Assembly (NCBI RefSeq): GCF_028745505.1
Contig: NZ_JAQZZL010000002.1
Coordinates: forward strand, 62,001-126,000
DNA from: Lentisphaera marina
GTDB lineage: Bacteria; Verrucomicrobiota; Lentisphaeria; Lentisphaerales; Lentisphaeraceae
Direction: 5' to 3'
DNA: 64,000 nucleotides
Below the pieces are notes generated by a model. The model made no database searches and was not told the DNA's origin. It saw only the letters and a list, made by a program, of their open reading frames with translations. A program made the translations under genes and the position numbers. Positions 51,895 through 60,185 of this stretch are shown here, in pieces (position 1 is the first letter of the stretch; every line of letters starts with the position of its first letter).

Positions 51895-53234
51895 TGAAGT
51901 ACTTACTGATCATATTCTTTCTAGTTTTCAGTCTGGCAGCAGCCTCTAAGCCCAATATCATTCTTATTTTTGCCGATGACATGGGCTGGGGTGACGTGGG
52001 CTATCACGGAGTCAAAGATGCTCAGACCCCCGCCATTGATTCAATCGCCAAGGAAGGTGTATGGTTCGAGCAGGGCTATGCGGCTGCATCGGTTTGTGGC
52101 CCCTCTCGTGCAGGGATTATGACCGGACGTTATCAGCAACTTTTTGGCGTGGTGACTAACGGTGATGCCGATAAGGGAATCCCCAAAAGCCAGAAAAATT
52201 TAGCTGAACTTCTCAAGCCTGCGGGATATAGAGCGGGAGCTTTTGGTAAATGGCATTTGGGGAGTCAAAAGGGTCAGTTCCCCAATGCCCGTGGTTTCGA
52301 TACTTTTTATGGTTTCCATTTTGGAGCGCATGATTATTATCGAGCCGACAAGAAGCTCAATAAAAAGAAAAAGGGCTATGCTCCTATCTACTTCAATCAA
52401 GATATTGTGGATTACAAAGAAGGTGATTACCTGACCATAAAGATAACTGATTATGCTGTAGATTTTATCGACGAAAATAAAGAGCAGCCTTTCTTTATGT
52501 ACGTGGCTTATAATTCGGTTCACTCACCCTGGCAGGTTCCCGATGAATACCTAGAGAGAATCCCCGAGTCAGTGCCGGAATATCGTCGATTGTTCTTAGC
52601 GATGGTTTTGGCCATGGACGATGGAGTGGGTAGAATTAAGAATAAGCTCAAGGACTTGGGTCTAGATGAAAATACAATCATTGTTTTTACGACGGATAAT
52701 GGAAGTCCCAAGATTGGCAACAAAAAGCCAAATGAAGGTAAATACAGCATGTCGCAAAGTCATAATCTTCGTGGCTATAAAGGCGATACGTATGAAGGTG
52801 GTATTCGCGTTCCTTTCTGCATGAGCTGGCCTAAAGGTATTGAAGCGGGCATGAAGTATAGTCACCCAGTTATTGCCTACGATCTTGCGCCAACTTTTTT
52901 AAGTGCTGCGGGTTTGGGATACAGTAGCGATCAGTTCAGCGGGAAAAACCTTATACCTTATGTGAATGGTGAAAAAGCTGAACGTCCGCATGAGAGTTTG
53001 TTCTGGCACCGTCATAGTGGACTAGAGGATTTTGCTGTACGTCACGGCGATTGGAAAATCACCTATAATGACCAAGAGGGAGCCAATAAGGACTTTGTAA
53101 AAAAAGCGAATATAAAACTTTTCAATCTTGCAGAAGATCCCTATGAAAAAAATGATTTAGCAAAATCAATGCCCGAAAAACTTCAGCAAGTCAAAAAACT
53201 TTACGACGAATGGCATGACACTCATCAAAAGTAA
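51894..53234 (+). CDS. Secreted sulfatase
   Basis: 446 residues. Signal peptide YLLIIFFLVFSLAAA; ADDMGWGDVGYHG; C-G-P-S-R with Cys68; GKWHLGSQKGQFPNARGFD; TTDNGSPKIG. It starts on the last base of the preceding stop codon, so translation is coupled. GWGDVG keeps the Trp at the position where the broken sulfatase at 3804 has a stop. It probably acts on another sulfate position of the same glycan as the preceding enzyme; specificity is not known. Confidence 0.92.
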   Translation: MKYLLIIFFLVFSLAAASKPNIILIFADDMGWGDVGYHGVKDAQTPAIDSIAKEGVWFEQGYAAASVCGPSRAGIMTGRYQQLFGVVTNGDADKGIPKSQKNLAELLKPAGYRAGAFGKWHLGSQKGQFPNARGFDTFYGFHFGAHDYYRADKKLNKKKKGYAPIYFNQDIVDYKEGDYLTIKITDYAVDFIDENKEQPFFMYVAYNSVHSPWQVPDEYLERIPESVPEYRRLFLAMVLAMDDGVGRIKNKLKDLGLDENTIIVFTTDNGSPKIGNKKPNEGKYSMSQSHNLRGYKGDTYEGGIRVPFCMSWPKGIEAGMKYSHPVIAYDLAPTFLSAAGLGYSSDQFSGKNLIPYVNGEKAERPHESLFWHRHSGLEDFAVRHGDWKITYNDQEGANKDFVKKANIKLFNLAEDPYEKNDLAKSMPEKLQQVKKLYDEWHDTHQK

Positions 53235-53312
53235 TTAGATCGCTCATTTTATTTACGCTAGCTTTAATCTATGAACTGAATATTAAGTAATTTATATAAA
53301 AACTTATTTGAT

Positions 53313-53341
53313 CGTCATATAATGATTATTGATAACGTAGT
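53313..53341 (+). promoter_or_regulatory. ECF-like promoter (CGTCA-N18-CGTAGT)
   Basis: CGTCA (53313-53317) and CGTAGT (53336-53341), 35 bp before the sulfatase ATG. It deviates by one base from the consensus in each half and keeps the 18-bp spacing. Confidence 0.45.
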
Positions 53342-53376
53342 GTATGGAAAGATAATTTTACTAAGGATAAGATCTC

Positions 53377-54774
53377 ATGAGAAAGTTTGCTTTACAGTGC
53401 ATCTGTTTTGTGTTTGCGTCATTAACTATTCAGGCAGCTAAACCCAATATAATTGTGATTTTGGCGGATGATTTGGGCTATGGTGATGTGAGCTATCACG
53501 GAACTTTGAAAGAAACTACGACACCGCATATTGATTCAATTGCACATAATGGGGCATGGTTTCAAAATGGCTATTCAGCAGCACCGGTCTGCGGACCATC
53601 ACGTGCGGGCTTGTTGTCGGGACGTTATCAGCAACGTTTTGGGTACTACGACAATATTGGCCCCTTTACATTAAATAAAGATGTAGAAGCTGGCTTGCCC
53701 TTAACTCAAAAATTAATCCCTGAGATCTTGGTAGAAGAAGGTTATGCAACGGGTATGGTGGGTAAGTGGCACGATGGTGATCAGCATAAATTTTGGCCTT
53801 ATAATCGTGGTTTTCAGGAGTTTTATGGCTTTAATAATGGAGCGATAAATAACTGGGTGCTTAAGGGAGAGAATCACACAGTCGAAGAATGGGGTGCAGT
53901 TCATCGCGGTAATAAACGCGTAGATAATAGTGGCGAGTACATGACGGAAGCTTTTGGTCGTGAAGCAGTTGAATTCATAGATCGTCACAAGGATGAGCCA
54001 TTTTTTCTTTATCTATCATTCAACGCAGTGCATGGTCCACTTCAAGCTCCTGAGTCTTACACGAATCAGTTTAAGCATATCAAACCTGAGCTTCGTAGCC
54101 TATGTTTAGCCATGCTCAAATCGATGGATGATAATATAGGCTTAGTCTTAGAAAAGCTTCGCAAAGAAGGGCTCGAAGAGAATACGATCATAATCTTTAC
54201 TTCCGATAATGGCGGTAAGTTAAAAGGGAATCATTCCTACAATGGTTCGTATCGAGGTGAAAAAAACACGGTATTTGATGGCGGTTTACACGTGCCCTAT
54301 GCGATTCAGTGGAAAGCCAAAATCCCTGCGCACGAAGAGGCACTCGAGGCTCCGGTTCACTCTATTGATTTGGCGCATACAATTTTTGCGGCTGCGGGTA
54401 TTGAAATTAAGCAAGAATACAAATTAGATGGGCTCAATTTACTTCCCTACTTAAAGAATCAATCAGACTTAGAAGAGCGCAACCTTTACTGGGCGAATAA
54501 TGCTAATGTGGCAATTCGTGATGCAAAATGGAAGCTAGTTAAACAAGGTGGCAAAACATATCTCTTTAATGTGGAGAAAGATCCTTATGAATCAAATAAC
54601 CTCGTCACTCAATACCCTGAGAAAGCTCAGGATATGCAGAAAAAACATGATGCATGGCAGGCCAATAATGCGCCCCAACTCTTTGGTTGGAATCCCAATA
54701 ACTGTAAGTACAACGCAGGTTACCGTGGAAGAAAGGGTGGCGAGCACGGTAAGGACAAGAAGCGTAAGAAGTAA
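53377..54774 (+). CDS. Secreted sulfatase
   Basis: 465 residues. Signal peptide LQCICFVFASLTIQA; LADDLGYGDVSYHG; C-G-P-S-R with Cys72 (APVCGPSRAGLLSGRYQQRF); GKWHDGDQHKFWPYNRGFQ; TSDNGGKLKGNHSYNGSYRG; basic C-terminal tail (GRKGGEHGKDKKRKK). It resembles the enzyme at 39227 (G-R-Y-Q-Q-R-F-G, S-Y-N-G-x-x-R-G), so the two may be recent paralogues. It is monocistronic behind an ECF-like promoter, followed by repeat-rich DNA. Confidence 0.93.
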   Translation: MRKFALQCICFVFASLTIQAAKPNIIVILADDLGYGDVSYHGTLKETTTPHIDSIAHNGAWFQNGYSAAPVCGPSRAGLLSGRYQQRFGYYDNIGPFTLNKDVEAGLPLTQKLIPEILVEEGYATGMVGKWHDGDQHKFWPYNRGFQEFYGFNNGAINNWVLKGENHTVEEWGAVHRGNKRVDNSGEYMTEAFGREAVEFIDRHKDEPFFLYLSFNAVHGPLQAPESYTNQFKHIKPELRSLCLAMLKSMDDNIGLVLEKLRKEGLEENTIIIFTSDNGGKLKGNHSYNGSYRGEKNTVFDGGLHVPYAIQWKAKIPAHEEALEAPVHSIDLAHTIFAAAGIEIKQEYKLDGLNLLPYLKNQSDLEERNLYWANNANVAIRDAKWKLVKQGGKTYLFNVEKDPYESNNLVTQYPEKAQDMQKKHDAWQANNAPQLFGWNPNNCKYNAGYRGRKGGEHGKDKKRKK

Positions 54775-54814
54775 GATGAGGATGAATGCTATTTAAGCTG
54801 ATTTCTACATTTTT

Positions 54815-55017
54815 CAGTCTGGCCCCGAGGGAACCTCGGCTGCCGGAGGCAAGATAAAGTTGTAATAATATGGGGCTCTGCCCCAAACCCCGCAAAGACT
54901 TGCCAGCCTTTGATCCGGCAGATGGTTTAGAGATTAAGTGGGGGTGCTTTGCACACGAGAGGGCCGCTGTCCGCCTCGAGATCCCCTAGCAAGGACGTGC
55001 CAGTCCTTGACCAGGCA
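54815..55017. repeat. Cluster of dispersed repeats (family 2, a GGGGCTCTGCCCC element, and family 1 copy C)
   Basis: Three neighbouring elements. 54815-54852 matches 23876-23915 inverted (AGTCTGGCCCCGAGGG...GCCGGAGGCAAG). 54871-54923 has GGGGCTCTGCCCC-AAACCCC-GCAAAG..TTGCCAGCCTTTGATCC. 54941-55017 is family 1 (TGCTTTGCACACGAGAGG, GTCCGCCTCGAG, CCCCTAGCAAGG, CAGTCCTTGACCAGGC), matching copies A and B. The last element ends a few bases before the ECF sigma gene's stop, so all three fill the convergent spacer. Confidence 0.65.
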
Positions 55018-55025
55018 TTCAAGTT

Positions 55026-55634
55026 TTAGCTCAACTCTCTCTTAAGACGAGAAACTTCGTCTTTCAGCTTGGTCATAACCCGTTTTTTGTATACCGCAAT
55101 GGTATTGGCGGGGATGTCGAGTTCTTCGCCTAATGCTTTGGGTAAGGATCCCGATGCTAAGCGTTTGAAGATGGTGATGATCTTTTCAGAAAAATGGGGG
55201 GATATATTATCGAGCGCCATATTATAGATGTAGTTTTCCCATTCCTTTTCGGCAATTTCTTCGATTTGATGTTCGCTGATTTGATTGCCTAAGTCCCAGA
55301 GTTCAGAGTTGCCCGCTTTATCTTGTAATTCTTTACTGCGACTTTGCTTTCGGCAAAAATCACGGACGGTATTTTTGGTGACTAAATAGAGCCAAGAGCG
55401 AAAGCGTGAGGTCTTATCGTAATCGAATTCGGGAAGTTTATTCCATAATTTTAGGAGTACAGATTGAGTAATTTCTTCTGCGTCGTGATGAGCAATGTTG
55501 AGGCGCCTAGCAATAATGTAAATAAAATGACGGTAATAAAAGACAAATTCTTCCCAAGACTTTTCGTCGTGCTGCAGGCGCACACGTTCCAAGAGCGTGG
55601 CGCGGGTCATGTGCTGTGGCTTATCTTCGCTCAT
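55026..55634 (-). CDS. ECF-subfamily RNA polymerase sigma factor
   Basis: 202 residues. Region 2: WEEFVFYYRHFIYIIARRLNI, HHDAEEITQSVLLKLWNKLP, SRFRSWLYLVTKNTVRDF. Region 4: ALGEELDIPANTIAVYKKRVMTKLKDEV. It is related to the ECF sigma at 32368 (shared WEEF...Y..FIY, K..R.W.Y.VTKN). No anti-sigma gene is adjacent; a 44-residue membrane protein gene lies 89 bp upstream. It is near the kinase at 47736 but not linked to it. Its likely function is control of polysaccharide-degradation genes, including the six ECF-like promoters of 39-54 kb. Confidence 0.92.
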   Translation of the reverse strand: MSEDKPQHMTRATLLERVRLQHDEKSWEEFVFYYRHFIYIIARRLNIAHHDAEEITQSVLLKLWNKLPEFDYDKTSRFRSWLYLVTKNTVRDFCRKQSRSKELQDKAGNSELWDLGNQISEHQIEEIAEKEWENYIYNMALDNISPHFSEKIITIFKRLASGSLPKALGEELDIPANTIAVYKKRVMTKLKDEVSRLKRELS

Positions 55635-55723
55635 TAGTGATCCTAAGTTGTTTTTACTACTACGTTGCTATCTTGCGTTAATTTACAAAGAGCTGAAACA
55701 CTTGCTACGTTTAGGGTTCTTAT

Positions 55724-55858
55724 TTAGTAAGTGGCTCGCGTAAGGTAGTAGTAAAAAGGTAAAAGACTTAGAAGCAGTAATAATACTAAAGTGATGATAA
55801 GAAGGCTTGAGTTTTTACTTCTTTTTTCAGTATGGGGTAATTGAACGATCGTTTTCAT
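55724..55858 (-). CDS. Small single-pass membrane protein (44 residues)
   Basis: From ATG 55856-55858 the minus strand encodes MKTIVQLPHTEKRSKNSS then LLIITLVLLLLLSLLPFYYYL and a short basic tail before a stop at 55724. AGGAGAGA 7 bp upstream of the ATG is the best Shine-Dalgarno in this stretch. One clear transmembrane helix with a cytosolic basic N-terminus is present. It is upstream of and on the same strand as the ECF sigma gene, so a role in holding or sensing for the sigma factor is possible but unproven. No known family is recognised. Confidence 0.6.
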   Translation of the reverse strand: MKTIVQLPHTEKRSKNSSLLIITLVLLLLLSLLPFYYYLTRATY

Positions 55859-55910
55859 AAATCTCTCCTGTTTCGTGTAATGTAAACAGGAGAGGCTGCA
55901 AAAGCAAGCT

Positions 55911-57422
55911 TTATTCTACAAGAGTGGGCTCACCAGGGTACCACTTCTTTTCAAACCAAGGCTCAAGAGGACCATAGAGGCGGAAAAGCATATTCCAGCC
56001 TTTGCCTGGGACGGTTTGAATCCAGTTATTCTCCTTACCTTTAGGAGCTTTGGGACCGATATAGATATCGTATGATCCATCCGAGTTCTTGATAATACCT
56101 TTTTTGTTATTATCTAAACCGGGGAATTGCTGATCCGTTTGTAGCATGGAGCGAGTTTGATTATCATAGAGCGTGAAGGCCCAAAAATCTTTCATGGGAG
56201 GGTTTGGTGGGACGTGTACTTTGTAAGTTTTGTTTCCGTCAAAAGCATTGCCATCTGAATCAAGGTAGGCAACAGCATACTTTGAGCCTTTTCCGATGAT
56301 CACAGCAGCCATAGCAGGAGTAATGCCAGTGGCGTAAAAGTGGAAAGCAGCACGTGCTTCGAGAAGGTGGGCACCATCAACTAAAAACTCATGGCTACCA
56401 CCGACGAAGGGGTTGGTCCAGCACTTGCTCTTACCAGGGAATAGGAGGAAGCCTTTGTCACGAGGTTGAGAGATTAAAGTTCGTGCCGTTACAGAGCCGA
56501 CTTTAGCAGCTTCAGTTAATAAGTTTGTCATGCGCTCATCGGGATTGAAGGCTTTGCCTTTGACGATACCGATGGAGGCAAATTGGCCAAGAATCTCAGG
56601 ATTTTGTCCATGGCTGGGTTCAGCTTGAACAACTTTATCGATTTCATGGTAGATATCAAAGTCCATACGGTGAGTCGTGTTGGTGTATTTTCCCGACATA
56701 TTTACAAAATTCATTTTTGGTGGATTATTCTTTTGTGAAAGTGGATAAACACGGAATGTTTTCTTGGTCATTTCCACGGCTGGTTTGGTGGAGCCATCGA
56801 CTTGGAAACCACGCCAAATCACCCAGTTTCCGTAAGTATTAGTTTTAACTATATGGTAACCGTCGGGTATCTTACCGTCATATCCTGGAGGAATGACAAG
56901 GAATTTGCCTCCTTTGCCTTTATCAGGACCGAGGCGTCCGAAGTCAGCTACATACTTAAACCAGTGATCGTCGATGATCCCTAGGACATCTGGTGGCGTT
57001 TCAATAACCATGGGTTCATCTTTTAATTCCAACCACATAGAGTTGTAAATCGAAGTCGTATTTGGAGTGAGCCAAAAAGCTTTTGAATCCATAAGGTCTT
57101 CAAAAATTTGTACGGTTGTATTGGCGGGTCCAATATCTAGGTGGCCTTGGCGCATGGCTGACATTGAGGCAACTTGGATGCCACTAAGGAAGGCATCTAC
57201 GCCTCGGTGGAAATCTAGGTTATCATATATTTTCTGAACAGTTTCTTTTGTGGGGACACCATCAACTGATTCAAGAGTTCCAATTTGAGTTTCCATATGG
57301 TCGGGTGTGATAATCCCAGCAGGAGTTTTTGTGGTCATTTTCATTTTTGGTGGAGTCGTGCTCGAGCAGGATGCTAAGAGGCTTAGCGCTACTGTAGGTA
57401 AAAGAGATTTATAGAACTGCAT
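55911..57422 (-). CDS. DUF1254/DUF1214-domain lipoprotein
   Basis: 503 residues from the ATG at 57420-57422, preceded by GAGGAAA; the frame also opens at a GTG four codons earlier. A lipobox (SLLASC) marks a lipoprotein. The N-terminal DUF1254 domain has FHRGVDAFLSGIQVASMSAMR and LTPNTTSIYNSMWLEL. The C-terminal DUF1214 domain has GGSHEFLVDGAHLLEARAAFHFYATG, YLDSDGNAFDGNKTYKVHVPPNPP then MKDFWAFTLYDNQTRSML. Such proteins are widespread and their function is unknown. It is separated from the small membrane protein by 52 bp but carries its own good ribosome-binding site. Confidence 0.88.
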   Translation of the reverse strand: MQFYKSLLPTVALSLLASCSSTTPPKMKMTTKTPAGIITPDHMETQIGTLESVDGVPTKETVQKIYDNLDFHRGVDAFLSGIQVASMSAMRQGHLDIGPANTTVQIFEDLMDSKAFWLTPNTTSIYNSMWLELKDEPMVIETPPDVLGIIDDHWFKYVADFGRLGPDKGKGGKFLVIPPGYDGKIPDGYHIVKTNTYGNWVIWRGFQVDGSTKPAVEMTKKTFRVYPLSQKNNPPKMNFVNMSGKYTNTTHRMDFDIYHEIDKVVQAEPSHGQNPEILGQFASIGIVKGKAFNPDERMTNLLTEAAKVGSVTARTLISQPRDKGFLLFPGKSKCWTNPFVGGSHEFLVDGAHLLEARAAFHFYATGITPAMAAVIIGKGSKYAVAYLDSDGNAFDGNKTYKVHVPPNPPMKDFWAFTLYDNQTRSMLQTDQQFPGLDNNKKGIIKNSDGSYDIYIGPKAPKGKENNWIQTVPGKGWNMLFRLYGPLEPWFEKKWYPGEPTLVE

Positions 57423-57746
57423 ATGTTTCCTCACTTTATTAATTCAATATCATTAAGTTTAAATTTGTTTTTGTCGAATGGTTCCAATTTCGTGGTGAAA
57501 TTAATATCAATTAACCACCTTTTTCCTGAGCTAGTGTTTTGAGGGATGTCATTTTCATCAATTTTTTATCCCTAAATATTTAGTGCTTTAAAATACGGCT
57601 TTAGTTTTTTTTAAACAAGTTTTGTCTTCATGCGAGCCAATGAATTTAAGCAAGTTATAAGGTTTCTTTAAGCATTTTTTTTGATTTGCAATGTGGAAGA
57701 TAGCTTTAGAGGCTTTAGGCTGAGGGCAATTAATCAGGAAATTGCT

Positions 57747-58205
57747 ATGACCCATAACGATATTTTACGACGATTGCGCTTTACGCTAAATATTAATAAT
57801 GAAGCCATTATTGATTTAGTGACGAAAGGAGGCGGGGCCTTATCTATGGATAAGTTAGATAAGTATTTAAAGCGTGAAGATGAAGAAGGCTATGAAGAAT
57901 GCTCAGCAAAGGATTGCGCGGCTTTTTTGGATGGAGTCATATTGTGGAAGCGTGGGCCACAGGAAGGTGGTGGGCCAAAGAAAAAAATGGATTTTGATAA
58001 TAATATGATTCTTCGCAAGCTACGTATTGCCTTTGAGTTAAAGGATGTGGATATGTTGGCCATTTTAGACTTAGCGGGGATGCCCATTTCTAAGTCAGAA
58101 TTGAGTGCCTTTTTTCGTGCGCCAAAGCATCGCAATTACATGCAGGTACAAAGTCAGTTGTTGCGCCGCTTTATGGTGGGTTTAGACAAATACTTACGTC
58201 AGTAG
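57747..58205 (+). CDS. DUF1456 (YehS-like) protein
   Basis: 152 residues from the ATG at 57747 (CAGGAAA upstream); the longer frame is not supported. It consists of two repeats of the same ~70-residue unit: MTHNDILRRLRFTLNINNEAIIDLV with MDKLDKYLKREDEE, and FDNNMILRKLRIAFELKDVDMLAILDLA with KSELSAFFRAPKHRNY. This is the internal duplication typical of the YehS/DUF1456 family. Function unknown, cytoplasmic. It converges with guaA across a bidirectional terminator. Confidence 0.9.
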   Translation: MTHNDILRRLRFTLNINNEAIIDLVTKGGGALSMDKLDKYLKREDEEGYEECSAKDCAAFLDGVILWKRGPQEGGGPKKKMDFDNNMILRKLRIAFELKDVDMLAILDLAGMPISKSELSAFFRAPKHRNYMQVQSQLLRRFMVGLDKYLRQ

Positions 58206-58230
58206 CACTTTTTAGCTAGGATTGGAACAT

Positions 58231-58262
58231 AAAAAAAGCAGCCCGAAGAAGCTGCTTTTTTT
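58231..58262. terminator. Bidirectional terminator
   Basis: AAAAAAAGCAGC (58231-58242) pairs with GCTGCTTTTTTT (58251-58262) around CCGAAGAA. T-runs lie on both sides, so it serves both the DUF1456 gene and guaA. Confidence 0.85.
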
Positions 58263-58281
58263 GTCTAAAGAGGGGCGATGT

Positions 58282-60078
58282 TTATTCCCACTCAATAGTT
58301 CCTGGAGGCTTGTTAGTTACATCGTAAAAAACACCTTCAAGCTCAGCTTTTTTGCGGATTTCGCTAATCATTTCAGTGAGTTGATTTTGCGGAATGCGCG
58401 AAAAGCTTGCGGTCATCGCTTCGGTAGAATTGATGGGGCGTAGAACGAGTGATTCACCATTGAGAGTGCGACCAACAGGAAGTAAAGCCACAGGCATTTG
58501 CCAAATATCTTCGTAGAGACCTTTGTCGAAAAGGTAGTCGGTCACTACTTGATCTGCTTCGCGTAAACGATCTAGGCGAGATTTATTAGTGTCGCATTTA
58601 TGGAGTAAGATCTCACCACTCCAATCGTCACCACCAGCATTATAGATAACGCGGTTGACTTCAGGGAAGCGGTTAGTTAGTGAAGTTGAAATTTCTTCGA
58701 GAGTTTCCCAGTCAGCTTCACCACTGATGAGGCATGGGTGAGCGTAAGTACGAGCATCGCCTTGAACACCAACAGATTTAACTGGAAGGATGCGACCAGC
58801 AACATTGTATTTCTCTAGGAAAGTATTGATACGCCCTTCGGCTTCTGAGTAATCTTCGCTTCCTTCTGTGTCTGAACAGAGGAGACGTACACCAAGCCCA
58901 GGTCCAGGGAATGGATGGCGCCAAACGAGTTTGTGTGGGAGGCCAAGTAGTTCGCCGAGCTCGCGGACTTCATCTTTATAAAGTTCAGCAAGGGGCTCAA
59001 TGACTTTACCTTGATTAATGAGCTCTTGAATGCGGTCAACGCGATTGTGGTGAGTTTTGATGAGGTGTGAGTTTTCTGTCCCACCAGATTCAATTGTGTC
59101 TGGGTAGATCGTACCTTGGCCTAGGAGCCAGCTGTCATCAACGAGATCAGAGGCTTCAACCGCTTCACATTTCACATCGAGGAAAGTATCGCCAATGATA
59201 ACACGCTTAGCTTGGGGTTCACTAACGCCCGCAAGATTTTTGAGGAAAGTATCGCCAGCATCTACCACGTGGAAGTTTGAAAAGCCAGCTTGTTTGAGTT
59301 CTTCTTTAACCCAAGCAGATTCATCTTTACGCATGAGACCATTATCAACGTGAAGGCCATAAACATTTTCATCGCCAAGGGCTTTGTTGAGCAGTGCGAA
59401 AGCGACGTTAGAATCGACGCCACCACTTACGAGGAGAAAGACTTTTTTACCAGCAAATTCATGACGAATGTTATCAATGCTCTGCTGCATGAAGGCTTTG
59501 ATGTCCCATTCGAAACTGCAATCACATTGTTTGAGGAAGTTTTTCATTAGTGTAAGACCATTTTCAGAGTGGGTGACCTCTGGGTGGAATTGTAAACCAA
59601 AAATTTTCTTCTCGAGGTTTTGAACTGATGCTACTGGGCAGTCAGGAGTTGAGGCGGTGATTTGGAAGCCTTCTGGTATATCTGCAACGGAATCGCCGTG
59701 ACTCATCCACATAACTTCTGAGTCAGAGAGCCCCTCATAAAGGGGCGATTCGAAAGATTTTGCGACTCGCGCAATGCCGTATTCTTTGACTTCGCCTGGC
59801 TTAACTTGACCACCGAGAGTTTGGCAGATGAGTTGATGGCCGTAGCAAATGCCTAAGATAGGTCCATTGAAATTGAGTATATCTTTGTTAAAAGCAGGAG
59901 AGTTGTCAGCATAAACACTTGAAGGGCCGCCAGAAAAAATGAGACCCTTATATGAACTGAGGGAACTGAGCTCAGCAGTAGGGGAAACGATTTCTGAGTA
60001 AACACCCATTCGACGTACGCGGTTGGCAATAAGGTGAGCGTATTGCCCGCCAAAATCCAAGACACCGATTTTATCCAT
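58282..60078 (-). CDS. guaA: GMP synthase (glutamine-hydrolysing)
   Basis: 598 residues. The N-terminal class I amidotransferase has LGICYGHQL (nucleophile Cys) and GLQFHPEVTHS (His, Glu). The ATP-pyrophosphatase domain has the P-loop LLVSGGVDSNVA. The C-terminal end ITNKPP.T.E-W-E is the family signature (here FYDVTNKPPGTIEWE). It converts XMP to GMP in purine synthesis. The protein is ~75 residues longer than the usual bacterial enzyme (~525). The extra part is in the dimerisation region (GLGVRLLCSDTEGSEDYSEA through the following ~90 residues), giving it the longer, eukaryote-like type. It is monocistronic; a palindrome copy (59760-59774) encodes IARVAK. Confidence 0.96.
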   Translation of the reverse strand: MDKIGVLDFGGQYAHLIANRVRRMGVYSEIVSPTAELSSLSSYKGLIFSGGPSSVYADNSPAFNKDILNFNGPILGICYGHQLICQTLGGQVKPGEVKEYGIARVAKSFESPLYEGLSDSEVMWMSHGDSVADIPEGFQITASTPDCPVASVQNLEKKIFGLQFHPEVTHSENGLTLMKNFLKQCDCSFEWDIKAFMQQSIDNIRHEFAGKKVFLLVSGGVDSNVAFALLNKALGDENVYGLHVDNGLMRKDESAWVKEELKQAGFSNFHVVDAGDTFLKNLAGVSEPQAKRVIIGDTFLDVKCEAVEASDLVDDSWLLGQGTIYPDTIESGGTENSHLIKTHHNRVDRIQELINQGKVIEPLAELYKDEVRELGELLGLPHKLVWRHPFPGPGLGVRLLCSDTEGSEDYSEAEGRINTFLEKYNVAGRILPVKSVGVQGDARTYAHPCLISGEADWETLEEISTSLTNRFPEVNRVIYNAGGDDWSGEILLHKCDTNKSRLDRLREADQVVTDYLFDKGLYEDIWQMPVALLPVGRTLNGESLVLRPINSTEAMTASFSRIPQNQLTEMISEIRKKAELEGVFYDVTNKPPGTIEWE

Positions 60079-60185
60079 TGTCGTTATTCCAGGTAGTTAA
60101 AATTAAGAAAGTGTGGAAAGTAGTGCGCATGCCCTTAAATACAAGTGATTTATAGGTCTGAATCGAGGCAAAAATAGAATGCTTC

